NCBI RefSeq assembly: GCF_024195285.1
Contig: NZ_JALHBS010000081.1
Coordinates: 1 to 64,000 of the forward strand
Length of the DNA: 64,000 bases
From: Aurantimonas marianensis
GTDB taxonomy: Bacteria; Pseudomonadota; Alphaproteobacteria; Rhizobiales; Rhizobiaceae
Direction: 5' to 3'
Shown here: in pieces, positions 1 through 12,280 of the stretch
Layout of the letters: each line of letters starts with the position of its first letter
How positions within the stretch are numbered: position 1 is the stretch's first letter
Translations under genes and position numbers: made by a program
Notes under the pieces: model-generated
The model's input: the letters and a program-made list of their open reading frames with translations, nothing else
The model's database searches: none
Told to the model about the DNA's origin: nothing

Positions 1-335
1 AGCCCGAAGAGGTCGGGCTGCAGCGTGTCGGCCTCGCCGATGACCTCGAGCTGGACCAGCGTCGTGCCGAAGATCTCTCGGCCCATCCGCGCGGTCGTCA
101 CGGCTTCCTTCACCGTATGGCAGCCAGCCGTATTCGGCAGCACCTGAACGCCGAGATCGCGGATCAGGTCCCAGAAACCCTGCCCAGCCTGGGCATTTGC
201 GCTCTCTCGCCGCAGCGATACCGTGACGATCTCGGCCCCCGAGGCCCTGACGGCTTCGGCCATGACCGCCGGCGAGGGATAGAGCGCGGTGCCGAGCATC
301 AGCCGCGAGGCGTAACTGCGTCCGTAGAACTCCAT
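1..335 (-). CDS. thiG: Thiazole synthase ThiG (C-terminus cut by window edge)
   Basis: ThiG forms the thiazole phosphate ring of thiamine from deoxyxylulose 5-phosphate, dehydroglycine and the ThiS thiocarboxylate. The visible N-terminal ~111 residues begin [20 protein letters not shown] and contain the family's early strand ([12 protein letters not shown]) and the LPNTAGC segment. The ATG at 335 has an AGGAG element about 8 nt upstream and lies 11 bp after the thiS stop, so it belongs to the thiCOSG operon. The remainder lies beyond base 1. Identification by family pattern is secure; only the first part of the protein can be inspected. Confidence 0.93.
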   Translation of the reverse strand, partial: MEFYGRSYASRLMLGTALYPSPAVMAEAVRASGAEIVTVSLRRESANAQAGQGFWDLIRDLGVQVLPNTAGCHTVKEAVTTARMGREIFGTTLVQLEVIGEADTLQPDLFG

Positions 336-346
336 CGACAAGACTC

Positions 347-544
347 CTAACCTCCCTGCATGGGCGCGACGATCTCGATCGCATCGCCGTCGACGACCGG
401 CGTCGCCGGCCGGTCTTCCTTCGCCACGAAATCGCGATTGCGCGCGGTGGCGACGACCGCGTCCGCCAGCCCGAGTTCGACCAGCAGCGTCGCAAGGGTC
501 GTCGCCGCGACCTCGCGCGCCTCGCCGTTCAGCTTGATCGTCAT
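347..544 (-). CDS. thiS: Sulfur carrier protein ThiS
   Basis: A 65-residue ubiquitin-like sulfur carrier. Its C-terminal Gly-Gly is adenylated and thiocarboxylated to deliver sulfur to ThiG. The sequence opens [12 protein letters not shown], has the typical beta-grasp length and ends APMQGG, exactly the required terminus. Its ATG overlaps the thiO stop in an ATGA arrangement, indicating translational coupling, and thiG follows after 11 bp. Gene order and C-terminus make the call firm. Confidence 0.96.
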   Translation of the reverse strand: MTIKLNGEAREVAATTLATLLVELGLADAVVATARNRDFVAKEDRPATPVVDGDAIEIVAPMQGG

Positions 545-1518
545 GCGGCTTGCCTCCCGCTCTTGCCGAGGGCGAGATCGGCGGCCCGCCCCGCGACGTC
601 CGGCGCCAGCAGAAAGCCATGGCGGTAAAGACCGTTGACCGAGATCACCCGTCCCTGCCGCGTCACCCGCGGCAGATTGTCGGGGAAGGCCGGCCGAATC
701 CCGACGCCGGTCTCGAGGATCTCGGCCTCAGCGAAGGCCGGGTGCAGGGCGTAGGCGGCCGACAAGAGCTCGACCGCCGAGCGCAGGGTGATCGCCCCCC
801 GGTTTTCGCTCTCGATCATCGTCGCGCCGACCATGAAGATGCCGCCCCCGCGCGGCACGACATAGATCGGCTGGCGCGGATGCAGGAGACGGACCGGCCG
901 CGACAGCATCACCTCCGCCGTGCGCAGCAGCACCATCTCGCCGCGCACGCCGCGCAGCTCGGGCAAGGCCTCGCGGGCGGCAAAGCCACGGCAATCGATG
1001 ACCGTTTCGAAGCTCGCGGACGCAGCGCGCCCGTCCTCTCCGAAATGGAATGCGACCCCCATCCCTTCCAGCCGCCGGGCCAACGCCTTCAAGGCGCAGC
1101 GCGGGCACAGATGCGCCTCTTTGGCGAACAGCAGCCCTGCCTGGACGCGTCCTGCGAGGTCTGGCTCGAACTCGGCGATCTCTTCGGCGCCGACCCGGTC
1201 GAAATGCTCGGTGCGCCGGGCGAAGCGGTCGAGCTCCGCCCGGTCGCGCGGCGGCGCCAGGACCAGGCTGCCCTGCCGCGCCACATCGGGGACGCGGGCC
1301 GCCCACCAGTCGGCGGCGCCGGCGCCGAGCCGAACCATTTCGGCCTCGGCGCTCTCGCGTTCGCACCACGGCGCCAGCATGGCGCCGGCGAGACGCGACG
1401 CTGCGCCTTCGCCGATGGCCGCGCCGCGCTCGAAGACCGTAACCGAGGCGCCGCGCTCGGCGAGCGCCGTGGCTGAGGCGAGCCCAGCGACGCCGGCGCC
1501 GAGAACCGCGATCTCCAT
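541..1518 (-). CDS. thiO: Glycine oxidase ThiO (FAD-dependent)
   Basis: ThiO oxidises glycine to the dehydroglycine used by ThiG, the aerobic alternative to ThiH. The 325-residue protein starts [20 protein letters not shown], a GxGxxG Rossmann FAD-binding site followed by the acidic end of the second strand (VFERG). The C-terminal substrate half carries [10 protein letters not shown] and [13 protein letters not shown], as expected of DAO-family enzymes. The open frame extends much further upstream but overlaps thiC, so the ATG at 1518, 5 bp after the thiC stop, is the realistic start. It is coupled to thiS by overlap. Confidence 0.93.
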   Translation of the reverse strand: MEIAVLGAGVAGLASATALAERGASVTVFERGAAIGEGAASRLAGAMLAPWCERESAEAEMVRLGAGAADWWAARVPDVARQGSLVLAPPRDRAELDRFARRTEHFDRVGAEEIAEFEPDLAGRVQAGLLFAKEAHLCPRCALKALARRLEGMGVAFHFGEDGRAASASFETVIDCRGFAAREALPELRGVRGEMVLLRTAEVMLSRPVRLLHPRQPIYVVPRGGGIFMVGATMIESENRGAITLRSAVELLSAAYALHPAFAEAEILETGVGIRPAFPDNLPRVTRQGRVISVNGLYRHGFLLAPDVAGRAADLALGKSGRQAA

Positions 1519-1523
1519 CGCCC

Positions 1524-3521
<1,998 letters not shown>

Positions 3522-3616
3522 ATCCCTACGCCAGTGTCAACTGGATCAGGTTCGTAGGGTCGCCGCGCGCTTCTTGAGCCGTCGGCCTCTCAGTTCCTTG
3601 CCGGAACTCCCCTTGG
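3522..3616 (-). promoter_or_regulatory. TPP riboswitch aptamer (THI element) upstream of thiC
   Basis: Read on the minus strand, the segment begins with GGGGAGTTCC, continues to the conserved CTGAGA at about 3595-3590 and then ACCTGATCCAGTT near 3552-3540, and closes with GCGTAGGGA at about 3532-3524. These are the conserved bulges and the terminal P1/P2 strands of the THI box. It lies about 170 nt upstream of thiC in the correct orientation. TPP binding should lower thiC translation or transcript elongation. Confidence 0.95.
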
Positions 3617-3698
3617 ACGAGCGAACTCTATCAATTCAGCGGCCAAAGTCAACGGCGATCTGAGCCGACCTGGACACCGGATGGCCGGATGCCGTGGA

Positions 3699-3718
3699 CC
3701 CGGCGCCAAAGCGCCGGG
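3699..3718 (-). terminator. GC-rich hairpin after the sugar ABC operon
   Basis: CCCGGCGC and GCGCCGGG form an 8-bp perfect stem with a CAAA loop, 9 bp beyond the stop of the last permease gene (3727). There is no T-run, so it is either a weak or Rho-assisted terminator or a 3' stabilising structure. Confidence 0.4.
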
Positions 3719-3726
3719 AGGGCGGC

Positions 3727-4629
3727 CTACTCCTTCACCGCGCCGGTCATCGACGAGACGTAATAGTCGACGAAGAAGGAATAGAGGATGACCACGGGGA
3801 GCGAGCCGAGCAGCGCCCCGGCCATCAGCGCCCCCCATTCGTAGATATCGCCTCTGACAAGCTCGGTCAGCACGCCGACCGGGATCGTCTTGTTCTCCGA
3901 CGAGGAGATGAAGGTCAGCGCGTAGATGAACTCGTTCCAGGACAGGGTGAAGGCGAAGATGCCGGCGGAGATCAGGCCGGGCACCGCCAGCGGCAGCACG
4001 ACCTTGGTCAGAATCTGCCAGCGTGTCGCCCCATCGACCAAAGCGCTTTCCTCCAGCTCGAAGGGAATCGTGCGGAAATAGCCCATCAGCAGCCAGGTGC
4101 AGAACGGGATGAGGAAGGTCGGATAGGTCAGGATCAGCGCCAGTCGCGAATCGAAGATGCCGACATTGAAAACGATGAAGGCGAGCGGAATGAACAGGAT
4201 CGACGGCGGCACCAGATAGGCCAAGAAGATCAACAGACCGGTCACCCGCGCGCCGGTAAAGCGCACCCGCTCGATCGCATAGGCGGCGAAGACGGAGGCC
4301 GCCAGCGCGATCGCCGTCGAGGCGACGGAGACCAGCATCGTGTTCCACAGCCAGCCGGGATAGGAGGTCTCGAAGAGCAGGAAACGGATGTGCTCCAGCG
4401 TCGGCTGGACCACCCAGAACGGGCTGTAATCGGTGTAGTTGGTCAGCTGGTGGTTCGGTTTCACCGCCGTGATCGCCATCCAGTAGAACGGAAACAAGAG
4501 GACGAAGACGAACACCGCCAGCGGCAGATAGACCACGAGGATGCGGCGCGGCAGCGTGTTGAACTGCTGCATGCCTTCGGTGTCGTCATGCGTGGCGACG
4601 GTGCGGCCGGGAAGCGTTTCTTGACTCAC
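3727..4629 (-). CDS. Sugar ABC transporter inner-membrane permease (MalG type)
   Basis: A 300-residue permease of the carbohydrate ABC transporter type 1 family. The N-terminal membrane segment (about residues 30-50, VVYLPLAVFVFVLLFPFYW) is followed by the MetI-like domain with the EAA loop EESALVDGATRWQILTKVVLPLAVPG, where the ATPase docks. The final TM segment precedes MTGAVKE, a typical MalG-type C-terminus. It follows the MalF-type permease by 12 bp in an operon with a binding protein and ATPase. Substrate specificity cannot be read from sequence; a sugar or sugar derivative is likely. Confidence 0.88.
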   Translation of the reverse strand: MSQETLPGRTVATHDDTEGMQQFNTLPRRILVVYLPLAVFVFVLLFPFYWMAITAVKPNHQLTNYTDYSPFWVVQPTLEHIRFLLFETSYPGWLWNTMLVSVASTAIALAASVFAAYAIERVRFTGARVTGLLIFLAYLVPPSILFIPLAFIVFNVGIFDSRLALILTYPTFLIPFCTWLLMGYFRTIPFELEESALVDGATRWQILTKVVLPLAVPGLISAGIFAFTLSWNEFIYALTFISSSENKTIPVGVLTELVRGDIYEWGALMAGALLGSLPVVILYSFFVDYYVSSMTGAVKE

Positions 4630-4641
4630 GGGATCATCTCC

Positions 4642-5574
4642 TCAATCGGCCGCGCCCTGCTGCCATCTGCGTCGCTGCAGCCCGAAAAACGAGAACAGGA
4701 TCGCGGCGAGCAGGAAGGGAATCATCGCGACCGCGATCGCCGCGCCCTCGCCCAGCTGGCCGCCGGGAATGGCGCGCTGGAACGAGAGCGTCGCCATCAA
4801 ATGGGTCGCGTTGACCGGACCGCCGCGCGTCAAGACGTAGATCAGCTGGAAGTCAGTGAAGGTGAACAACACCGAGAAGGTCATCACCACGGCGATGATC
4901 GGCGTCAGCAGCGGCAGGGTGATCTTGGTGAAACGCTGCCACGACGTGGCGCCGTCGAGCGCCGCGGCCTCGTTGAGCGATTGCGGGATCGTCTGCAGGC
5001 CGGCGAGGAGCGAGATCGCCACGAACGGAATGCCGCGCCAGACATTGGCCGCGATGACCGAGGCGCGCGCCTTGTTCGGATCGCCCAGAAAATTGATCGG
5101 CGCGTCGATCCAGCCCCACTCCATCAGTACCCAGGAGATGATCGAGAACTGCGAATCGTAGATCCACCAGAAGGCCAGGGCAGACAGCACCGTCGGCACG
5201 ACCCAGGGCAGAAGGATGACGGCGCGGAAGAAATTCTTGAACGGCAGATGCTCGTTGAGGATCAGCGCCAGCCAGAGGCCGAGCACGAATTTTAGCACCG
5301 AGGCGACGAAGGTATAAAGGATGGTGTTGTAGACCGACAGCCAGAACACGGGGTCGTCGAACAGCCAGGCGTAGTTTTCCAGACCGATAAAGACGCCGTT
5401 GCGCCCGATGGTCGTATCGGTGAAGCCCAGCCAGACGCCGAGGCCCAGCGGATAGGTGAGAAAGAACAAGAGGAACACGCCCGCCGGCAGCATGAACAGA
5501 AGGCCGAGACCGTTCCGGCTTTCCACGAACCGGCGCAGGATGGATGGGCGCTCTACCGCCTGGACGCTCGACAT
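4642..5574 (-). CDS. Sugar ABC transporter inner-membrane permease (MalF/UgpA type)
   Basis: A 310-residue permease, partner of the preceding MalG-type gene. About six TM segments are visible, beginning with LGLLFMLPAGVFLLFFLTYPLG at roughly residues 23-44. The EAA loop reads NEAAALDGATSWQRFTKITLPLLTP. The segment RGGPVNATHLMATLSFQRA is typical of the sugar permease subfamily. It lies 123 bp downstream of the binding-protein gene. This is the standard SBP-permease-permease order, with the ATPase gene unusually placed first in the operon. Confidence 0.88.
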   Translation of the reverse strand: MSSVQAVERPSILRRFVESRNGLGLLFMLPAGVFLLFFLTYPLGLGVWLGFTDTTIGRNGVFIGLENYAWLFDDPVFWLSVYNTILYTFVASVLKFVLGLWLALILNEHLPFKNFFRAVILLPWVVPTVLSALAFWWIYDSQFSIISWVLMEWGWIDAPINFLGDPNKARASVIAANVWRGIPFVAISLLAGLQTIPQSLNEAAALDGATSWQRFTKITLPLLTPIIAVVMTFSVLFTFTDFQLIYVLTRGGPVNATHLMATLSFQRAIPGGQLGEGAAIAVAMIPFLLAAILFSFFGLQRRRWQQGAAD

Positions 5575-5697
5575 CGCTTGCTGGTTCCTCTTTTGCTACC
5601 CGGCCCGTCGGGTCGGACGTATTGTCGTCCGCCGCGGCGGACTTGATGGTCGAAAAACGCCGAGGGACGCCGACAATCGCCGGCGCCCCTCGTTTCG

Positions 5698-7014
5698 TCA
5701 GCGGTAGTAGCGCGCGATACGCCGCTCGGCATTGGCGATCGCCTCATCGGCCGTCCGTTGACCGGTGACCGCCTCCGCGAACATGTCGACGACCACATAG
5801 TCGGCCATCACGCCGGCCGACGAGGGTCCGAGCGGCCCGGCGAAGCCGTTCGGGCGCAAGCTGGCCGACGCCTTGGAATAGGGCTCGTGGATCGGGTCCG
5901 AAGTCCAGATCGGGTTGTCGGCGAAGGCCTTCAGCGGCTGGCAGCAATAGGCGCTGGCACCCTGAATCCAGGCGTTCATCTGATCGGGCTGGTACATGAA
6001 GGCGATATAGGCCTTGGCCGCCTCCGGGTATTTGGTGTGCTTGAAGACGTTGATAGTCGAGGTCTGATGCAGCTCCACCGACTTGCCGACCGGGCCGATC
6101 GGCATGTTGGTCGTGCGCATATCCTCGGCGATCTCCGCCATCGCCGGGTCTTTCTTGGCGGCGTAGTAGAGCGAGACGCCGTTCGCCGTCAGCGAGATCT
6201 GTCCGGCCAGGAAGGCGCGGTTGTTGTTGATGTCGAGCCAGCTCTCGGTGCCGGGGATGAAGGTCGCGTAGAGTTGCTTGGCGTATTCGATCGCTGCCCT
6301 GGTCTCCGGACTGTCGATCGCCGGCTTGCCGCTTTCGTCGACGGTCATGCCGCCATGGCTCCACAACAGCCAGTGCGCGTAGTTGTTGCCGTCGCCGACG
6401 GCCTTGCCGTGCGGGAAGCCGGCGGGCGTGCCCTTGGCCTGCATCGCCTTGCAAAGCTCCAGGAAGCCGGCCGTGTCTTGCGGGAATTCGTCGAACCCGG
6501 CCGCTTTCATGTGGCTGTCACGATAGCAGATGGCGTTGCCGATCGCGGTCAGCGGCACGGCGATGAACTTGTCGCCCTGCTTGGCATAGCCTTCGAGGCC
6601 CTCGTACCAGCCGCCGCTCTGCTCGCCGAGCGCGGTGGCGACGTCGGTCACGTCGACGAGCTTGTCGGGATACTGGAACGGATCGTCGAACCAGCTCATC
6701 ACCATGTCCGGTCCGGAGCCGACATTGGCGGCGACCGCCGCCTTGGGCCGCACGTCTTCCCAGCTTTCCTGGTCGATCTGGACCTCGACGCCGGTCGCCT
6801 CGGTAAACGCCTTGGTGTTGGCGTTCCAGGCTTCTTCCTCGCCGGATACGAACGGCACCCAGCGAAGCAGCCTGAGGGTGGCGCCCTCTTCCGGCTTGAA
6901 GTCCGGCATGGCCCCTTGCGCGAAGGCGCGGCTATTGCCGAGCATGCCGCCGAACGCCGCGCTGGCGGCAAAGGCGGCCGTACCCTGTAGAAGTGTTCTG
7001 CGATTGATCGTCAT
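5698..7014 (-). CDS. Extracellular sugar-binding protein (family 1, Tat signal)
   Basis: A 438-residue periplasmic solute-binding protein that delivers substrate to the two downstream permeases. The N-terminus MTINRRTLLQGTAAFAASAAF carries a twin-arginine pair ahead of a hydrophobic stretch, then AFAQG as a likely cleavage region, so export by the Tat route is suggested. The mature part has the family-1 pattern (GPDMVMSWFDDP, AYIAFMYQPDQMNAWIQG). Tat export is seen in several alphaproteobacterial sugar-binding proteins. The ligand is unknown. The start has an AGGAGGAG ribosome site. Confidence 0.88.
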   Translation of the reverse strand: MTINRRTLLQGTAAFAASAAFGGMLGNSRAFAQGAMPDFKPEEGATLRLLRWVPFVSGEEEAWNANTKAFTEATGVEVQIDQESWEDVRPKAAVAANVGSGPDMVMSWFDDPFQYPDKLVDVTDVATALGEQSGGWYEGLEGYAKQGDKFIAVPLTAIGNAICYRDSHMKAAGFDEFPQDTAGFLELCKAMQAKGTPAGFPHGKAVGDGNNYAHWLLWSHGGMTVDESGKPAIDSPETRAAIEYAKQLYATFIPGTESWLDINNNRAFLAGQISLTANGVSLYYAAKKDPAMAEIAEDMRTTNMPIGPVGKSVELHQTSTINVFKHTKYPEAAKAYIAFMYQPDQMNAWIQGASAYCCQPLKAFADNPIWTSDPIHEPYSKASASLRPNGFAGPLGPSSAGVMADYVVVDMFAEAVTGQRTADEAIANAERRIARYYR

Positions 7015-7152
7015 TGCTATCTCCTCCTCTTGAGCGGAAGCGCTCCCTGCACTCTCCGTCGGCGGCCTCCCGCTGCCGTGACGGCCTGTCTGGTTTGGCC
7101 TCTCATTGTTGGCATCGACGGGCCCCTTAGGCCAGCCGCGTGCCGATTGAGA

Positions 7153-8217
<1,065 letters not shown>

Positions 8218-8556
8218 TCACTTCCCCACAATGGATTCATTTGGTCGGCGGCATACTGTCCGCTTCGTGGGCACAACGCAATCGGGGCGCATAGGGTTTT
8301 TGTATACTTTAATGCCGGCGAACCGCGATTGCGCTGCTTTCGCAAGGCTGTTCCCGGGCACCGCGTCTTTCGATCGAGGAATCCGCTGTCGATGAAGCGG
8401 CCGTCTCGTCAGGGCATCGCGTGGCTTGGCGCGCATCAGCGGACGGCGACCCGTCAGCGAAGGCGGCGACGGCAGGCGCGCCGCGAGGTTCCATGGCGCA
8501 GGAGCGGGTTTTCACGTCTTACAAAGGGACATCGCCCGATCGGCAGCGCGCCGAAG
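8218..8556. other. Intergenic region with promoter side of the sugar ABC operon
   Basis: 339 bp between the D,D-carboxypeptidase stop and the ATPase start, both on the minus strand. No convincing gene is present. It should hold the sugar ABC promoter. An AT-rich island with GTATAC at about 8302-8307 lies about 90 nt upstream of the ATPase start, but no clear paired -35 box was found. Confidence 0.4.
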
Positions 8557-9471
8557 TCAGCGCTCGGCGAACCTTGCGGCGCCAAGATATTCGTCGATGA
8601 GCGCGATCACCTTGGCGTCTCGGTCTCTGCCCTTCTCGCCGCCCATGACGACGACGATGATCCGCCGCCCGCCGCGCTTGGCGGTCGCGGCGAGATGGAA
8701 GCCGGCATCGCGGATATAGCCGGTCTTCAGGCCGTCGACGCCCGCCACCTTGCCGAGGAGCTTGTTCGTCGCCTTGAAGCGCCTGCCGCCATATTCGAAC
8801 TCGGTCACGCTGAACAATGGCGCATAGTGGGGAAAGCGCGACAACAGGGCGCGGCCGAGCGTCGCCATGTCGCGCGCCGTGGAGATCTGGCGCGGATCGG
8901 GCAGGCCCGAGGCGTTGGCGAACAGCGTCCGGCTCATGCCGAGGGAGCGGGCCTTCGCCGTCATCGCCGCCGCGAAACCTTCTTCCGTGCCGCCGAGATT
9001 CTCCGCGATGACCGTCGCGACATCATTGGCGGATTTCACCGCGATCGCCTGGGCGGCATCGCAGACGCGGATCGTCGTTCCGGGCTTGAGGCCGATCTTG
9101 GCCGGCGGCTTCGACGCCGCGTTCTCGCTGACGACAAGCTCGCTGTCGAGCGATAGCCGCCCCTCGCCGATCGCCTCGAACAGCAGGTACAGCGTCATCA
9201 TCTTGGTCAGCGAGGCCGGATAGCGCAATCCGTCCGCCGCTTCTTCGTGGAGAGTACGCCCGCTGGCGTAGTCGAGAACCAATGTGGACTGGCCGCGGAT
9301 CTCCGCTTCGCTGGCGAGGGAACTGGCCGCGCGTGGGGCGCTCGCCGACATCAAGCCGGCACTCGTCAACTCCGTCGACTGGCAGGCGACGAGCGCCAGC
9401 GCCATGATCGCCGACAGCATCGCTTTCAGGGGGGCGAGAAGTCCGGGCCGGGCGAAAAGGCGGGATGTCAC
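8557..9471 (-). CDS. D-alanyl-D-alanine carboxypeptidase (S11 family, DacA-like)
   Basis: A low-molecular-weight penicillin-binding protein of 304 residues that trims the terminal D-Ala from peptidoglycan stem peptides in the periplasm. The three active-site motifs are visible: SLTK (S87-K90), SAN (S147-N149) and KTG (K249-G251). The N-terminus has a hydrophobic stretch ending ALVAC (residues 26-30), which fits a lipobox, so it may be a lipoprotein rather than a soluble or C-terminally anchored enzyme. The usual C-terminal PBP5 beta domain is absent. It is a stand-alone gene divergent from the catabolic operon. Confidence 0.9.
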   Translation of the reverse strand: MTSRLFARPGLLAPLKAMLSAIMALALVACQSTELTSAGLMSASAPRAASSLASEAEIRGQSTLVLDYASGRTLHEEAADGLRYPASLTKMMTLYLLFEAIGEGRLSLDSELVVSENAASKPPAKIGLKPGTTIRVCDAAQAIAVKSANDVATVIAENLGGTEEGFAAAMTAKARSLGMSRTLFANASGLPDPRQISTARDMATLGRALLSRFPHYAPLFSVTEFEYGGRRFKATNKLLGKVAGVDGLKTGYIRDAGFHLAATAKRGGRRIIVVVMGGEKGRDRDAKVIALIDEYLGAARFAER

Positions 9472-9698
9472 GGGGGCGGGGCTCGCGATTGGGTTGCCGG
9501 GAGCTAGTTGGCCGCGGCGCTGTCTGTCAAACTAGCCCGTCGTTCTTGAATCTTGTTTAACACCCAATGTGTTGCGGCGGGCACACCGCGGCGACGAGCG
9601 CCGGAAACGTCTGGCCGGGTGTTGGCGTCGCCGTTTCGCATCGACAGAACCGGGCGAACCGGCCATGCTCGTGGTCGATCGAGGAGCCAGGACCGCCG

Positions 9699-10583
9699 AT
9701 GACCGACGCCGATATTTCCGTCGCCCTCTATTCCGACATCGCCTGCCGGCTGGGCGAGGGCCCCACCTACGATCCGGCGACCGACACCGCCTGGTGGTTC
9801 GACATCGAGGGCCGATCGCTGCTGGAAAAGCGCGGCGACGCGGCGGAGACGACCGTCCACCCGCTGCCTTTCATGGCCAGCGCGCTGGCGGTGATCGATG
9901 GCGAGCGGCAGCTCATCGCGGCGCAGGACGGTCTCTATATTCGCGAGACGGCGACCGGCAAGCTGTCGCTGCATCGCCCGCTCGAGGCCGACAATGAAGC
10001 GACGCGCTCCAATGACGGCCGCGTTCATCCATCCGGCGCGCTGTGGATCGGCACCATGGGCAAGGCGCATGAGAAGGGCGCCGGCGCGATCTACTGGTAT
10101 CGCGGCGGCGAACTGCGGACGCTCTATTCCAACGTCAGTATCCCCAACGCGATCTGCTTTTCGCCCGACGGCCGCCTCGCCTATTTCACCGACACCGCCG
10201 TCAACCGTTTGATGCGCGTCGCGGTCGATTCGCAAACCGGCTTGCCCACCGGCGAGCCGGCCCTGTTCTTCGACCAGCGCGGCGGCAAGGGCGGGCTCGA
10301 CGGGGCGATCTGCGACGCCGACGGCCTCATCTGGAACGCCCGCTGGGGCAATGGCACGGTCGACGCCTATTCGCCGGACGGGACGCGCATCCGCACCATC
10401 GCGATCGATACCCGCCAGGTCACCTGCCCCTGCTTCGTCGGCCCGAAGCTGGACCGTATGATCGTCACCTCGGCCTGGTCCGGGCTGTCGGAAAAGTCCC
10501 GGATGAACGATCCGAACGCCGGCAAGACCTTCCTCATCGACCTTGCGGTTCGCGGTCGCCCCGAACCGAAACTCCTGCTGTGA
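9699..10583 (+). CDS. SMP-30/gluconolactonase-family sugar lactonase
   Basis: A 294-residue six-bladed beta-propeller lactonase that would hydrolyse a sugar-acid lactone. Diagnostic segments are CRLGEGPTYDPAT near the N-terminus, RSNDGRVHPSGALWIGTM at mid-protein and SPDGRLAYFTDTAVNRL, which hold the Glu/Asn/Asp metal-site pattern of SMP-30 enzymes. The ATG at 9699 (MTDADISVAL) is preferred over an upstream in-frame ATG because homology begins there and GAGGAG lies about 12 nt upstream. It opens a same-strand run of six genes reaching 15975. The true substrate is not determined. Confidence 0.85.
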   Translation: MTDADISVALYSDIACRLGEGPTYDPATDTAWWFDIEGRSLLEKRGDAAETTVHPLPFMASALAVIDGERQLIAAQDGLYIRETATGKLSLHRPLEADNEATRSNDGRVHPSGALWIGTMGKAHEKGAGAIYWYRGGELRTLYSNVSIPNAICFSPDGRLAYFTDTAVNRLMRVAVDSQTGLPTGEPALFFDQRGGKGGLDGAICDADGLIWNARWGNGTVDAYSPDGTRIRTIAIDTRQVTCPCFVGPKLDRMIVTSAWSGLSEKSRMNDPNAGKTFLIDLAVRGRPEPKLLL

Positions 10584-10770
10584 CGGACCGACCAATCGGC
10601 GCGGCTTCACGCCGGCAATCGGGACCGTCGGTTGATGACCTCAGATCGGATGCTCAGCGTCGTCGTCGTCGGATGGCTTTCCTCGCGCGCGGTGAAGCCG
10701 TAAGAGGACCTTGGCAATCGGTGTGCAGACGCCGACGCAGTGGCGCGCCGCCGCGAAGAGGGAGGAAACG

Positions 10771-12246
10771 GTGAACCGACATTTCATGTTCGAGAACGCG
10801 GCGAGCGGTTCGACCATCCAGATCGCCGGGCGATGGTCCGCCGCCGACTCACGTGAAACCATCGACGTGATCGCGCCGTCGACCGGGGAAGTCGTGGCGA
10901 CGATCGCTGCCGGCGGCGAAGCCGATGTCGATCGCGCCGTCAAAGCAGCCCGCGAGGCTTTCGAGCGCGGCGCCTGGGGCCGGCTTTCGGCGGTCGAGCG
11001 CGGCCGGCTGCTGATGAAATTCTCCCTCCTCATCACCGAAAACGCCGAGGAACTGGCACAGCTGGAAGCGCTCGACTGCGGCAAACCGATGAAGCAGGCG
11101 CGGGCGGACATCACCGCCTGCGCCCGCTATTTCGAGTTCTACGCCGGCGCCGCCGACAAGGTGCATGGCGAGACGCTGCCCTTCATGAACGGCTACACGG
11201 TCATGACCCTGCGCGAGGCCAAGGGCGTCACCGGCCATATCATCGCCTGGAACTATCCCGCGCAGATGTTCGGCCGGACCATCGGCGCATCGCTGGCGAT
11301 GGGCAACGCCACGGTCATCAAGCCGGCCGAGGAGGCCTGCCTGACGCCGATCCGCCTGACCCAGCTGGCGCTCGAGGCCGGTCTGCCGGAGGGCGCGATC
11401 AACCTCGTCACCGGCTATGGCGAAAAGGCCGGCGCTGCGCTCGCCGCCCATCCCGGCATCGACTTCATGTCCTTCACCGGCTCGCCCCAGGTCGGCACGC
11501 TGATCCAGCAGGCCTGCGCCATCAACAATGTCGGCTGCACCTTGGAGCTCGGCGGCAAGTCGCCGCAGATCCTCTTCGACGACGCCGATCTCGACAAGGC
11601 CTTGCCGTTCATCGCCGGCGCGATCGTCCAGAATGGCGGCCAGACCTGCTCGGCCGGCAGCCGTCTGCTCGTCCACAAGCCGATCCTCGATCAGGTGCTG
11701 GAGCGGGTGACGGCAAAGTTTGAGAGCCTCGTCGCCGCGCCCCATGACGAAGACGCCGATCTCGGCGCCCTGGTCAGCGCCAGGCAGAAGGCGCGCGTCC
11801 AGTCCTTCCTCGATCACGCCGCCGAGACCGGTATCGAAACGCTGGCGACCGGCCGGATCTCGCCCAACGCGCCGCCCGGCGGCTTCTATGTCGCGCCGCG
11901 CGTTCTCGGCCTGGTGCCGCCCGAACATCGCCTGGCCCGCGAGGAGGTCTTCGGCCCGGTGCTCGCCGTGACGACCTTCGAGGACGAGGCGGACGCCGTC
12001 CGCATCGCCAACGGCACCGATTACGGCCTCGTCGCCGGAATCTGGACGAATGCCGGCGACCGGCAGATGCGCATGGCCAAAAAGGTCCGCGCCGGCCAGG
12101 TCTACGTCAACGGCTATGGCGCCGGCGGCGGCATCGAACTGCCCTTCGGCGGCGTCAAGAAATCCGGTCACGGCCGCGAGAAGGGCTTCGAGGCGCTCTA
12201 CGAGTTTTCGGAGCTGAAGACGGTCGTGTTCAATCACGGCGAATAG
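10771..12246 (+). CDS. NAD(P)-dependent aldehyde dehydrogenase
   Basis: A 491-residue ALDH-superfamily enzyme oxidising an aldehyde to the carboxylate. The catalytic Cys is in GGQTCSAGS (C293) and the general-base Glu in LELGGKSPQ (E259). The NAD site includes WNYP and FTGSPQVG. The GTG start at 10771 follows GGGAGGAAA. An in-frame ATG 60 nt upstream lacks a ribosome site. It follows the lactonase by 187 bp and is followed by an SDR after 34 bp. It resembles betaine-aldehyde and general ALDHs, so specificity is open. It could conceivably fill the missing BetB role, but it is far from the bet genes. Confidence 0.88.
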   Translation: MNRHFMFENAASGSTIQIAGRWSAADSRETIDVIAPSTGEVVATIAAGGEADVDRAVKAAREAFERGAWGRLSAVERGRLLMKFSLLITENAEELAQLEALDCGKPMKQARADITACARYFEFYAGAADKVHGETLPFMNGYTVMTLREAKGVTGHIIAWNYPAQMFGRTIGASLAMGNATVIKPAEEACLTPIRLTQLALEAGLPEGAINLVTGYGEKAGAALAAHPGIDFMSFTGSPQVGTLIQQACAINNVGCTLELGGKSPQILFDDADLDKALPFIAGAIVQNGGQTCSAGSRLLVHKPILDQVLERVTAKFESLVAAPHDEDADLGALVSARQKARVQSFLDHAAETGIETLATGRISPNAPPGGFYVAPRVLGLVPPEHRLAREEVFGPVLAVTTFEDEADAVRIANGTDYGLVAGIWTNAGDRQMRMAKKVRAGQVYVNGYGAGGGIELPFGGVKKSGHGREKGFEALYEFSELKTVVFNHGE

Positions 12247-12280
12247 CGAATAGATGGACGATCGATCGGGAGGATCATTC

